A stretch of 64,000 nt of DNA, from contig CM045735.1 in NCBI GenBank assembly GCA_024760905.1, forward strand, positions 29,137,249-29,201,248, given 5' to 3'. Shown one piece after another: positions 1 through 10,067 of the stretch. How positions within the stretch are numbered: the stretch's first letter is position 1; the number at the start of each line of letters is the position of its first letter. Under the pieces are notes generated by a model that worked only from the letters and a program-made list of their open reading frames with translations, searched no databases and was not told the DNA's origin. A program made the translations under genes and the position numbers. This stretch comes from Plotosus lineatus (lineage: Eukaryota; Chordata; Actinopteri; Siluriformes; Plotosidae).

Positions 1-149
1 CAGAACTCTCTATGCCTGAGACCCCCAGATCAGCCCTTTTACTTAATAAAAGGCTATTAACAAAATGCTTGACTAAAGTAGTAAATTTTCAGCTTCATCT
101 TATGCCCCCATTTCACTGGAGTCCTGAATGCAATGATCATGGCGGAAAG

Positions 150-560
150 GCGCAGAACGCACTCTTCTGGAGGAGGAGCTTCGGCATTTTTACCTGACAA
201 ATGGGTCAAAAACCTACGGAAAATCGTACCGTCGGAATACCTTCAGAACATTCACGGAATGTGCGGAAAACAGACAGAAGGACCGCGGTATAATGTCGGA
301 ATATATGCGTAAAAGCACTCCGATTACCTTTGAAACCAGTGTGGATTGCAAAGGAAGACCTTCGAAAAATTCACAGAATGTTCACGGAAAGCACGGAACA
401 CTCAAGGAATGACTACAGTAGTACGCCATTTTAGAAGGAAGAGCTACGGAATGATTGCAGAACAGGCGGAATGAAGGCTGAAAGTTCACGTTCAATACGG
501 AAAGACTAAGGAATGCCTGAGGAACGATTGAGGAATACCCAGAGTAACCATGTTTCAACA
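150..560 (+). repeat. Cluster of CGGAA motifs, left array
   Basis: A stretch of about 400 bases in which the pentamer CGGAA recurs about ten times in the same orientation, usually as NCGGAA followed by T, A or C, with further GGAAT/GGAAC variants between. It is not a simple tandem repeat: spacing is irregular (about 8 to 60 bases) and the intervening sequence differs. A second array of the same motif lies at 4880-5310, beyond the MADF gene. Clustered short motifs near both edges of an interval are typical of subterminal transposase-binding sites in some DNA transposons. That reading is inference. Confidence 0.5.
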
Positions 561-703
561 AGGAAAAATCGGCAAAGATCAAAGGATTTGCTCCGGATTC
601 CACCTATAAGTACAAGGATTCGACCAAGGAAGCTGTTTATAATGTACAATAAATTTAAAATTTAACATATGTTTGTAATTTACAATATGTTTATAATGTA
701 CTA

Positions 704-2782
704 CAGTAATCCCCCTTATTTCGCGATTAATGGGGACCAGCACCACCCCCATACAAAAAACCTCAAAATGACTTCTGTCACTTCTTAAGGACACCCATCC
801 ACCTATATATTATATAAAATTTATATAGAAGTTAATTTTAAAGTGCTCTGTGCATGTTAATGTTATAAAGGCATCGTGTATTAATATATAAATTATACAC
901 CTTATAATGACAATAAAAATATATAAATACCGTAAAGCAAACCTTATAAAGAATAAATCCATGGCCACATCGAGAAGGAGAATCACTGGCGGCACTGGTG
1001 CTTGGTTGGGGTTCGTCAGCGTCTCCGGAGCCTTTGCTCTAGTACAGTGGGCCCTTGACTATTCGCGGTTTTGCATTTGCGGTTTGAGTATTCAGGGACT
1101 GCTGAGCAGCTCACACGTGAGTCAAATTCAGCCAATGACTGTCCTCCTTCCTGCTGATTGGTTGAGGTGATGTAACGCCCCTTTTTCCTCATTCGCACAC
1201 AAGTTGGCAATGAGCCTTTTTTAGTGTGTTTTAATTACCAGTTAAGTTCTATGATGTCACTTAAACGCCTGCTTAAGCACCAGAAAAAGGTAATGAAGTT
1301 GGATGTCTCTTCTGAAAAAATAAGACTTTCTCCAGAAGAAACAACAGTTTCCTCTGAAGTCACGTCATTGCTGAAGAGGAATACAGTAATCCTTGGAACT
1401 GTTGTAAAGCACTCCACTATTAAAGTCTTTTTTTAATTATTATTCCAGTACATGACCTAAGGTAATGTTTAAAATGTTTGTGTGTTATATTTTATTTATT
1501 GTGGTGTAGTATGTTTCTCATTGTGTTTTGTTTATCCAATTTATTACATTTCTTGTTCTTTTATGTCCTTTTTGTTATGGTCTGTGTTTCGGGGGACTTT
1601 GATTTTGGCGCTGTGCCTCTCACTAACTGTTTACCTCCTGAGGGGTGTGGCTGAGCTGCTCGGGGAGCACACACCTGGATTCACTATTCTCATTTACTCA
1701 CTATAAACAAAAGCACACTCACCTCTGTGCCAGAGGATTAACTCACATCAACATCACCGCTTCTTTGGTTTGTAATGCCTCTTACTCTATCACTCTAAAA
1801 CTCTGTTTTGTACTACGGCTCCGGTTGGCTGAGCTGCTCGGACTTAATGCAGTTAATACCCGAATTCAGTCGTGTCATGCTTAATGCAATACAGTACGTT
1901 CCTCTAGTGGGCATTTTTGAAAACTACAGTGCTGTATGTTTATAGACAGAATGCACTGAAAGGTGTTTTATGCGTATGCTGTATAATGTTATAATGTCTT
2001 AATCATTACTACATTTTACTACATTAATACTGTGTTAATGAGTAAGACTGTCTATAGAATGTGTTTAAGAAGCATATTTTAGCGCATGTAATAGATACAT
2101 AGTATTTTACTTACAGCTGCTCATTCGCGCATGTGACGTCAAACATGGGGTTTTACTTCTGGGTACAGAACTCGCGGATTATCTCGATTCGCAGGAAGGC
2201 CTGGAACCGTACCCCCGCGAATGTCAAGGGCCTAATGTACTTATTATTTTAGTTTCCAAACTCACAGGCGTTTAACAATCTTCCTCTCTCTCTTCATACA
2301 CTGCATGTGCAGGTGAGGGGCGTGGCTGTTACCCACAGGTGAAATCCAGAGAGCGCACCTGAATTCACTCAGCCATCAGTGCGCTATAAATAGCTCCGTG
2401 GTTGACCAGTTTCCGTGTTGATACTCTCCCAGTGATTTTGGTTTTTGTTTTTCCCTCACCACTACGGTGAACACAATTTTTCCTGCAGCCCAGTGCTTCC
2501 CCTGAGCTCAATAAAAGTCATTTTTTCATGAGGGAGAAAAGGTGTGTTGGATGCTGGGAAATATAATCTCGACCAATCAGCTTGCTAGATTCACAGCTAA
2601 TCAGAGAACACTCAAGTCAAGTAGGAGAACAGAGCATGTTGGGTAGCGTAATTAAATGTACATGTAGTGCTGTCCTGCTCGTGAATTTTGAATAATCTTT
2701 AATTTTTTTAATTTCCCGATGGGAAATCCCGCGATACTGCAGGGATGTGAGGTAGGAAACGCGAAGTGGTGGGGGATTACTG
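704..2782. mobile_element. Tigger/pogo-like non-autonomous element (family E1)
   Basis: The two ends are inverted repeats beginning CAGTAATCCCCC (left at 704; right end reads as its reverse complement up to 2782), flanked by TA on both sides (702-703 and 2783-2784). Both ends continue into GC-rich sequence containing TCGCG. A TA duplication with a CAGT start is typical of the Tc1/mariner superfamily, pogo/Tigger branch. No transposase is visible, so it is non-autonomous. It sits in the minisatellite at 637-2922 and itself hosts the element at 1045-2237. Confidence 0.7.
1045..2237. mobile_element. Nested Tigger/pogo-like element (family E2)
   Basis: The left end reads CAGTGGGCCCTTGACTATTC and the right end, reversed, reads CATTAGGCCCTTGACATTC. 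Both are next to TA (1043-1044 and 2238-2239). The inner sequence is non-coding; the short open frames in it resemble nothing I recognise. It lies entirely inside the 704-2782 element and is therefore the younger insertion. About 1.2 kb. Confidence 0.65.
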
Positions 2783-2913
2783 TATATGTTTATAATGTAC
2801 AATAAATTTAAAATTTGACATGTTTGTAATGTACAATATGTGTATAATTTACAATATGTTTATAATGTGTTTATAATGTACAATAAATTTAAAACTTAAC
2901 ATATGTCTGTAAT

Positions 2914-3165
2914 TTACAATATGTGAGGCGCTCCACCGAATGTAGGCGCTTGTCGCAAGTGACGTATGGTGCTTGTGAGACAAAGCGCAGCTTATCCGGA
3001 CTTCCGATCTTTCAAGTGCGCAAGTGCGTGTTGAATACTTGTTCAGTACTCAACCTTCACTTAATCAACCACATCTACCCCACTGACTGTGAACCATATC
3101 AAACGCATCTACTCTGCCCTCAGATACATGTACACTTGAATATAGGCCGGTCTACAAAGTTTTTC
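2914..3165. repeat. Fragment shared with the Tigger family C interior (inverted)
   Basis: This stretch (around CAATATGTGAGGC, GACTTCCG and TGAATACTTGTT) is recognisably the reverse complement of about 19355-19500, which is part of the Tigger-like element at 18909-20312. It has diverged and no terminal repeats are seen here, so it is called only as a fragment. Confidence 0.45.
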
Positions 3166-3229
3166 TTTTTTTTTATTGGATATTACTTTTATACTATTTA
3201 TGTATCTATTTATTTACTTATATAATATA

Positions 3230-3390
3230 TAAGTATGTGTGTATGTATGTATGTATGTATGTATGTATATGTATTATTGTATATGTATCTATTTTGCACC
3301 CCCTACTTTACTTCAAGAGCCTGTAACAGTGAATTTCTCCATTGTGAGATTAATAAAGCTGTATATATCTATCTTTATTTGTACCTCAAT
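3230..3390 (+). repeat. (GTAT)n microsatellite and a LINE-type 3' tail
   Basis: A (GTAT)n run at about 3232-3270 is followed by a segment with GAATTTCTCC, GTGAGATTAATAAAG and TATC-rich sequence. This is the form of the 3' end of several fish LINEs. No reverse-transcriptase coding sequence is attached. Confidence 0.4.
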
Positions 3391-3506
3391 AAATCATTCC
3401 AGACTAAAAACCATGCACACAAATCCAAACCACAGTGATTATAACTTTCAAACTTTATTACAGAAACAGGAAAACAGAAAAAGCAAAGTGCATAAACTGG
3501 AAACAA

Positions 3507-3512
3507 TTTATT
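3507..3512 (-). terminator. Poly(A) signal for the MADF gene
   Basis: AATAAA on the minus strand about 61 bases past the stop codon of the MADF reading frame. A second AATAAA lies at 3454-3459. Confidence 0.5.
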
Positions 3513-3572
3513 AAATTGAAATCAAGAGAAAAAAAAAAGTCTCACCGGTCACAGATGGCGTCCTCTAAATAA

Positions 3573-4817
3573 TCACAGCAGTGCCGCAGGGGTGGTTACA
3601 GGCGTCAACGTGCATGTAACCGGAGAGCAACTGACTGGTCTGCTGTGTTCTGGTTGATGCTCTCCTGCAGACGACGTCGATTGTTGTGGGCACGGTGGTG
3701 GTGCCCACCTCGGGTCATGAGGTCCCCAAACAGGCAAGGATGGACCTGGCAGCTGCGTGGTCCACGACGTCAGTGGGGGCGGCCAGTAGTGCTGCTGATG
3801 CCACTGGTGGTGCAGAGGTGGTGGTGGTCGAAGCTGCTGGTGGTGCTGCTCCGGAGAAGGCCGGAGTTGCTGTGACTGCTGCTGTGTAGGAGCTGAATGT
3901 TCCTGCTGCGGCTGCATCTCCAAGGGTTTAGCTCTGTCCTGGCAGTCATTCAGCAGTTCTTGTATTTTTAATTTTTCATGCCTGTACAACGGCTTCGGTA
4001 GATTTTGCAGCACAGCTGCCGCCCAACTGGTGAAACTCATCCTCTCTGACTCATCAGCCGTCCGAATCTCCTTTCTCTGGTTCACCAGCTGTTCGGCTAC
4101 TGCAAGAACCTGGTCTGCTCTGTCGTCATGGCTGGATGTTGGCGCTCCAGACCTTGCTGAGGCGGACCTGGATGCTTTGGTAGAAGGCGTTGCATCGACG
4201 GGGCTGATGGGTGTTGCCTTTTCTGCCAGGTCGATATGTCCACTGTCCTGTGACCCCTCCGGCATTGATGGCAGTGGAGGTTCGCCAGCGGTTGTGGGTG
4301 TGGCGCTGCCAAATCCAGTTACAGCAGCAACCTTTGCCTTCAAAGAGACCAGATTCCTCTGCTGTACCTCGACTATGTGTGGGCAGAGGAAGCTGAAGCT
4401 GTCGTAGATCCATTGGTCCCTCTGCGACATGTTGAAATCAGCCTGCACTGACTTCCACCATCTAAGCTTTTCGAGCTTCATGCGCATGCCATGGAACCAC
4501 TGCTTAAGCTCCTCATCGGTCTTCCCCATGCGCACACCCTGATCAGACCAGAGTTTGGCCTTGAGTGTCTTGTTCGTCCAGGAGTGGAGTTTCTTACTGT
4601 AAAGGCACTTGTTCACCTGGATGAACTCGACCATGGCCTGCTCCTCGTCGACAGTCAGTTTTATGTAGACGCATGCCTTTTTCTCAGCGGCGATATCGGC
4701 GGAAGCAACATCCAGCTCGGCGTCAACCTTGGCTTCCTAAGATGGCTCCTCAGGTTGGGTTTCCTGCGTTGGTGACCATGAACTCTTGGTTGAAGTCTTT
4801 CTCTTGGCTTTCGGCAT
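3573..4817 (-). pseudogene. MADF-domain protein gene with one in-frame TAG
   Basis: Single-exon frame on the minus strand. It begins with a basic MPKAKRK start at 4817, meets TAG at 4737-4739, then continues in the same frame to TGA at 3573-3575. Without the stop it would be about 414 residues. The region after the stop holds a MADF-type (Adf-1-like) DNA-binding domain: ELIxF-like MVEFIQVNKCLYSKK, a helix with LKQWFHGMRMKLEKLRWW, and the diagnostic FSFLCPHI near the end. The second half is rich in Pro, Gln and His (runs such as QPQQEHSAPTQQQSQQ), as in activation-type tails. A TATA box lies 45 bases upstream and poly(A) signals follow. MADF and Myb-like proteins are host regulators or accessory proteins of DNA transposons. 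Flanking CGGAA arrays suggest the latter. No transposase frame is present. Confidence 0.65.
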
Positions 4818-4861
4818 CGTGGCGTCTCTCGAAATGAATGGCTCTTTGTCTTGCGCGCCTG

Positions 4862-4869
4862 TATTTATA
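4862..4869 (-). promoter_or_regulatory. TATA box of the MADF gene
   Basis: TATAAATA on the minus strand, 45 bases before the proposed ATG at 4817, leaving room for a short 5' leader. Immediately upstream (4880-5010) lie six NCGGAA motifs in the same orientation as the gene. Confidence 0.5.
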
Positions 4870-4879
4870 TTGGAAGTCT

Positions 4880-5310
4880 TCCATGCTTTCCGCGACCATT
4901 CTGAAAATGTTCCACCATCCTTCCGCAAGCATTCCGCGTACTGTCTACAGTAATTACACAGTGTTTCTCTATTGTTCCATATGTATTCCGTGCCTTCCGA
5001 GAGTATTCCGTGGGGATCTGTAGAGGACCGCCAACGTTCTGTGGCTGCTTTCGACCATCTGGAAGAGGGGGGGATGCTCGCGGAACGGTCACGGAACACT
5101 TGCGGAATAAAAGGAACGATTACGGAACCTTTGCATAAATGACGGAACGTTTGCGGAAGGACTGTGGAACCTGAGAGAACAGAAGATTTTTCCGTGAATG
5201 TGATTTTCGGGGAAGATCTTGGCCTGCCGGAAGCGAAGGAAGAAATTCGGAATCATACGTAAGGACACGGCAGATGAAGGAACAACTAAGGAACGTTGAA
5301 GGATGATGAC
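4880..5310. repeat. Cluster of CGGAA motifs, right array (two orientations)
   Basis: Between 4880 and 5010 the motif appears as TTCCG six times (pointing with the MADF gene). From 5075 to 5260 it appears as CGGAA about eight times in the opposite direction. The array stops at about 5305, where an L2-type LINE remnant begins, so 5305 is a candidate boundary of the unit. See also 150-560. Confidence 0.5.
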
Positions 5311-5640
5311 ATTTTTGCTTCCATATTCCATAACTGTGGGGCTTTATAAGAGAAAGCTCTGGCTCCTGCAGTAGTCTATTTGAGTTATACGAGGCAGCCT
5401 GTACCTTTTGATCTAAGGGAGCATGCTGAATCATAAACAACAAGAGATTCATTAAGATAATGTGGCGCAAGACCATTAAGTGCTTTATAGGTTAAAGGTA
5501 GTATTTTATATTCGGTTTGATATTTAACTGGGAGGCCAGTGCAATGTAAATAAAATAGGCGTGATATGCTCATGTGTTCTGGTTCTATTAAGGACTCTCG
5601 CTGCTGCATTGTGGACTAACTGGAGCTCGTTTATGTTCCT
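5306..5640 (-). mobile_element. L2-like LINE remnant, C-terminal end of ORF2
   Basis: Translation on the minus strand gives ARVLIEPEHMSISRLFY-like sequence, then LPVKYQ, KILPLTYKALNGLAPHYL and SACSLRSKGTG in two overlapping frames. This is the usual C-terminal pattern of L2/CR1-clade LINE proteins (LHWLPVKYRI, LTYKALNGLAPxYL, SRSLRSS). Frameshifts separate the pieces. The 3' untranslated tail is missing. Confidence 0.65.
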
Positions 5641-6180
5641 AATAGAACATCCAGGCAGTAATGCATTACAATAATCAAATTTTTAAGTTACAAAAGCATG
5701 AATGAGTTATTCTGCATCATGTAATGACATATTTCTTATTTTCGCAATATTCCTGAGATGAAAGATGGCTAGTCAAGTTATATCATATACATGGGCTTCA
5801 AATGAAAGACCAGCATCAACAATCACTCCTTCAGAACTTCTACATGTGATGAAACTGAAACAGAATTTAAACTTACTATCTAATCAGAAACCCCATTTCT
5901 AGATGCCTGAGATCGAATTCAAGTACTTCTGTCTTATCAGACTTTAATAAGAGGAAGTTACTGCGATGCCTCCTCCTCTTCAAGTCAGATGAGGTTGGTG
6001 TGTATAACTGTATCTGGGAGAACTCATTTAATGCTACATACTGGGCTTAACCCCTGATCAGTAATGGTTTCATTCACAATAAGCACATTAGATGTAAGAG
6101 ATGAAACATTGAACAATCCTATCTTTAGATGAAAAATACAAGCTGTAGATTCAGTAAATTTATGTCACTAAGATTATAAA
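5641..6180. other. Intergenic stretch, probable old interspersed repeat
   Basis: No gene is seen. The sequence around GGCAGTAATGCATTACAATA resembles a repeat widespread in fish genomes, but I cannot place it in a family and see no coding sequence. Confidence 0.3.
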
Positions 6181-6199
6181 AACAAACTCTTCATGTTTT

Positions 6200-7135
6200 C
6201 ACATTTTTTGTTTAGTTGCAGTGTCCGGTTCCACTTCAACTTTAATGTTTTTACAGAGGATTTCACATGTTCTCCAAGCACCCTCTGATACACTGTAGAA
6301 TTCATGGTAGATTCTATGATGGTGAGCTGGCCATGTCCTGCTGCATCAAAGCATCACCAAAAAATGACACTTCATCACCATGCTTCACAGTTGGTATGAG
6401 GTTCTTTCCCTGGAATGCTGTATTTGGTTTGCACCAAACATGTCTTCTGTTTTGGTGTCCAAATAATTAAACTTTAGACTCATCTGTCAAAAGACTATTA
6501 TTCCAGAAGACCTGGTCTTCGTCTATGTTCTCTCTGGCAAACTTCAGTCTGACCTTTATGTTATTTTTAGGGAGCAAAGGTTTCCTCCTTGCAGATCTCC
6601 TACGAATGTCAAACTTGAGCAGTCACTTTCTGATAGGAGAGTCACGCACTTTCACATCAACAGTATCGAAAGCCTGCTGTAGTTCCTGTGATGATATTTT
6701 AGGCCTTTTGATGACTCATTTAAGCATCTTAAGCATCGGGTCTGTTCTGGGGGTGAACTTGCTTGAACGGCCAGTTCTGGGCATGTTAGCAGTTGTTTTG
6801 AATGGCCTCCACTTGTAAACGATTTTCTGGATGGTGGAATAGCTAAAGTCAAATTCTTTTGAGATCTTTTAAAATCCCTTACCAGACCCATAAGCAGCCA
6901 CAATCTTCTGTCTGAGCATCTCAGACAACTCTTTGGATCTCACCATGGTACTCAGTCTCACTTCAACAAACAGGGGCACCCCAAACTAAATGTCTAAGGT
7001 TTAAATAGGACAAGCCTTCTTCAAAATGCTGGGTAACACTGTTCTGATCATGTGTACCTGATCTGAGACACCTGTGTGTGATTATAACCATTTTAAGCGT
7101 GAAAATATGTGGGGGTGTCCTAATTTTCTCTCCCG
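6200..7135 (-). mobile_element. Degraded Tc1-like transposon (copy A)
   Basis: The minus strand starts with a Tc1-type end (GAGAAAATTAGGACACCCCC near 7131). A transposase frame starts at 6946 with MVRSKELSEMLRQKIV, the N-terminal helix-turn-helix of Tc1-family proteins, followed by frameshifted pieces (LNESSKGLKYHHRN, TDESK containing the first catalytic Asp, and KTEDMFGANQ). Several stops and frame breaks make it inactive. The left terminal repeat is not clear. Confidence 0.7.
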
Positions 7136-7249
7136 TTGAAATGCATGTTGTTGTTCATATCTTTTGTTTGATGAGTTAAAATATATTAATCTATGTTATT
7201 TATAGAAATAAATAAAAACATGTTTGGACATTGTTCTGTGAACTTTTTT

Positions 7250-7398
<149 letters not shown>

Positions 7399-7417
7399 GT
7401 TCACCCAGCAGTATAAA

Positions 7418-7575
7418 GGGGTACCAGTAAAAATATACTGGGAAGGTAACCTGCAATGGACTAGCATCCCATCCAGGAGGAGTTCAACTCCTGATTGCTT
7501 CACGCTACGGAAACCGGGGATAAGCACCGGCCTGATGAGCCACTAGGCTCGGGTGTAAAAACCCAAACAGTTAAT
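7418..7575 (+). mobile_element. SINE-like or LINE-tail repeat fragment
   Basis: Contains CTGCAATGGACTAGCATCCC, TCCAGGAGGAGT and GAAACCGGGGATAAGCACC, a pattern repeated widely in fish genomes. It is not the tRNA-headed family seen elsewhere in this window. No internal pol III boxes are obvious. It runs into a (TA)n tract at 7578. Confidence 0.4.
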
Positions 7576-7616
<41 letters not shown>

Positions 7617-7619
<3 letters not shown>

Positions 7620-7871
7620 TGCACCCAGTGCAGCTAACTGGGTTATCAAAGGCGGGCCATGTCTCTCACTGTCTATGGTGAGAGGCATGTAAAAGAGCCA
7701 TTGCTGACTTTTGTAAAGAGTAGCTGCAAAGCCGTCAGCATGTTTCTGTCCCTTGCTAAAAGGGTTGTGACAGGAAGGGCATCCGACGTAAAAACCTATG
7801 GCAAATCAAATGTGCGAATCAGATGATTCACTGTGGCGACTCCCGAGAAAAGGGAAAAAGCCGAAAGAAAG

Positions 7872-7876
<5 letters not shown>
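7617..7876 (+). mobile_element. tRNA-SINE copy, subfamily A (RTE tail), 5' truncated
   Basis: Lacks the tRNA-like head and begins in the body (CAGCTAACTGGGTTATCAAA). It continues through GTGACAGGAAGGGCATCCGA to the tail with TGTGGCGACTCCCGAG and GCCGAAAGAAAGAAA. The GGGCATCCG part matches the 5' region of the RTE LINE at 55556 and the tail matches that LINE's 3' end. Flanked by (TA)n tracts on both sides. Confidence 0.8.

Positions 7877-7917
<41 letters not shown>
7877..7917. repeat. (TA)n microsatellite
   Basis: Pure TA repeat directly after the A-rich end of the SINE copy at 7617-7876. Confidence 0.95.
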
Positions 7918-7918
<1 letters not shown>

Positions 7919-7919
<1 letters not shown>

Positions 7920-8659
7920 GGATCCCTCACATTCCATGGTTAATTGGGACCGAGATCCCCACGCGACCATTGAAATCTGCGAAGTAGGATCCCCTCCACC
8001 CCCACCCCCCGGGTGACATATGTACATGTATATCAGTAAATAATATAAATTAATAAATATTCAATGCTATGTCTGTCTGCCTTTCGGCTTTTTCCCTTTT
8101 ACTCGGGAGTTGCCACAGCAAATCATCTGATTTGCACGTTTGATTTGGCAGAGGGTTTTACGTCGGATGCCCTTCCTGTCACAACCCTTTTAGCAAGGGA
8201 CAGAAACACGCTGACGACTTTGCAGCCTACTCTTTACGAAAGTCAGCAATGGTTCTTTTACATGCCTCTCACCATAGGCAGTGAGAGACATGGCCCGCCT
8301 TTGATAACCCAGTTAGCCGCACTGGGGGGGACAGTGACAACCCTGTGGAGAGTGGGACTTATATTCAAATATTCAAATATGCAAATATGCAAATATTCAA
8401 TGCTATAAATGCTTATAATAACAATTAAAAATTATAAATAATGCATAAGATGTAAATAAAATATAAATACACATACATACAGATGCGCATACACGAGATG
8501 CAACAATGTAACTAGTTTTGAAGGGAGAATTTCCCCTATTCTTCCTTAATTTCCCTATTTTTTTAATTCGATGAATATTTATTGATTTTTTTTTTTTTTT
8601 AAACCGCAATGAACTGAAGCCGGAAGAATTGAAGCGAGAACTAGTGAGGGATCCCCGTG
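7919..8659. mobile_element. Small TIR element with GGATCCCTCAC ends
   Basis: Left end GGATCCCTCACATTCCATGG at 7920 and an inverted GTGAGGGATCC at about 8648-8659. A second copy of the left two thirds lies at 61490-61730, and a further end-like segment at 63601-63662. The interior is AT-rich and non-coding. It carries a SINE insertion (8071-8390), which is missing from the copy at 61490. The superfamily is uncertain. Confidence 0.5.
8071..8390 (-). mobile_element. tRNA-SINE copy, subfamily A, minus strand, with 16-bp target duplication
   Basis: A 5'-truncated copy on the minus strand, from the RTE-type tail at 8071 to the body near 8357, followed by a short AT-rich extension. The flanks AAATATTCAATGCTAT at 8055-8070 and 8391-8406 are identical, a perfect 16-bp target-site duplication as made by LINE machinery. 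The related element at 61490-61730 has this target sequence once and no SINE. Confidence 0.85.
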
Positions 8660-8661
8660 TG

Positions 8662-8667
<6 letters not shown>

Positions 8668-8757
<90 letters not shown>
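8668..8757. repeat. (TA)n (CA)n compound microsatellite
   Basis: TA repeat to about 8710, then CA repeat to about 8757. Confidence 0.95.
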
Positions 8758-8760
<3 letters not shown>

Positions 8761-9909
8761 CCTTCATAATTTATTGCCACTCATAGTTAAGAAATGTTAA
8801 AAGCCTTAGAATAAATTTAATTTTTATTGCAGAAGCTACTCTCACACTGAAAATTGTAGAAAAAATCTTCTTCAACTCAAGTGAATTTTACGGGGGAAAA
8901 TTCTCTGACTAAGAAATAATTATTTATAATTTTTATTTTTTCCAAAAATCATCTGTACCACAGTTATTGGCACCCCTAACAATTCCCAGGAAATAAATGT
9001 AATTGAAGCATTTCTGTCATTTCTACAATAGTTTACAAAGTATCTAGGAACATTTATAATTAGTTATTCATCACTTCCTGTTTCTTGTTTCCCTGAAGTA
9101 TAAATAAGCCATTTCTCTTATCCACTAGTCAACATGGGAAAGGCAAAGGGACACACCAGTCAAGTAAGAAATGTGTATTTCGACCTTCACAAGTCAGGCA
9201 ATGGCTACAAGAAAATAGCCGTCCCCTGCACCTGCCCATATCTACTGTCAGAAGAATCATTAAGTTTAAAACAACTGGAATAGTATTAAATGAGCCTAGA
9301 TGAGGACACAAGGTTATTTTGCCTCCATGCACAGTGAGGAGGATGGTAAGAGAAATCAAAAAAGTTATCCAAAGCTCACTGTTAAAGAATTGCAACTAAC
9401 CAGGACATTTTATATAAATAAAATCTGGTGGCTTCTGCCCGAAAGCTGAATATGGGTCATCACTGGATATTTCAGCAAGACAATGACCCTAAATATGTGG
9501 TCACATCTACACATAAATAGTTCACCAGACACAGAATCAAGCTCCTCCATGGCCATCTCAGTCCCAAGACTTCAATCCCTTGGAAAACCTATGGAGTGAA
9601 CTGAAAAGGAGAGTGCAGAGGAGAGGATCAGGTCGCTGGATGATTTAGAGAAATTGTGCAGAGACGAATGATCCAAGATCCCTCTTTCTGTATTCTCCTG
9701 TCTGGTGAAGAATTATAGGAAAAGACAAGGTGCTTTTTTGTTGGTAAAAGGGGCTTTACAAAGTACGTATTAACATTAGGGGTGCTAATAATTGTGGCAC
9801 ACATAATTTGATGTAAAAGAATTATTTCTTAATGTGGGATTTTTCTCACTGAATAAATGTACAGTACATGAATCTTAACCAGGGAAGCTAATAATTATGG
9901 ACGGGAGTT
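8758..9909 (+). mobile_element. Tc1-like transposon with central deletion (copy B)
   Basis: Terminal inverted repeats are recognisable but diverged (left GCCCTTCATAATTTATTGCC, right reversed CCGTCCATAATTATTAGC). The transposase starts at 9134 with MGKAKGHTSQVRNV. The N-terminal DNA-binding part runs to about 9390, then the frame jumps to the C-terminal catalytic part: HHWIFQQDNDPK (second catalytic Asp), RIKLL, and NPLENLWSELKRR (last acidic residue). The central region with the first Asp is deleted, so it is inactive. An inner direct repeat motif GGGTGCTAATAATTG lies near the right end. Confidence 0.75.
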
Positions 9910-9917
9910 TTACATAG

Positions 9918-9918
<1 letters not shown>

Positions 9919-10015
<97 letters not shown>

Positions 10016-10021
10016 TGTATA

Positions 10022-10065
<44 letters not shown>
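9919..10065. repeat. (TA)n (GT)n compound microsatellite
   Basis: About 95 bases of TA then about 40 of GT. Just beyond (10090-10135) AGGTTAAGTGAGC followed by CTGG occurs twice. Confidence 0.95.

Positions 10066-10067
<2 letters not shown>

Larger units (their letters stand above)
637..2922. repeat. AT-rich minisatellite, split by a transposon
   Basis: Sequence based on TTTATAATGTACAATAAATT and ACAATATG recurs at 637-703 and again at 2785-2922. The two halves are the same minisatellite interrupted by the Tigger-like element at 704-2782. The right half contains about two imperfect units. Apart from the inserted element nothing coding is seen. Confidence 0.65.

Noticed and set aside
1482..1884. 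Hydrophobic plus-strand frames (74 and 79 residues)
   Set aside because: They lie inside the nested non-autonomous E2 element, overlap each other and match nothing recognisable.
3645..4407. Plus-strand frames opposite the MADF gene
   Set aside because: They are antisense shadows of the Gln/Pro/His-rich coding region.
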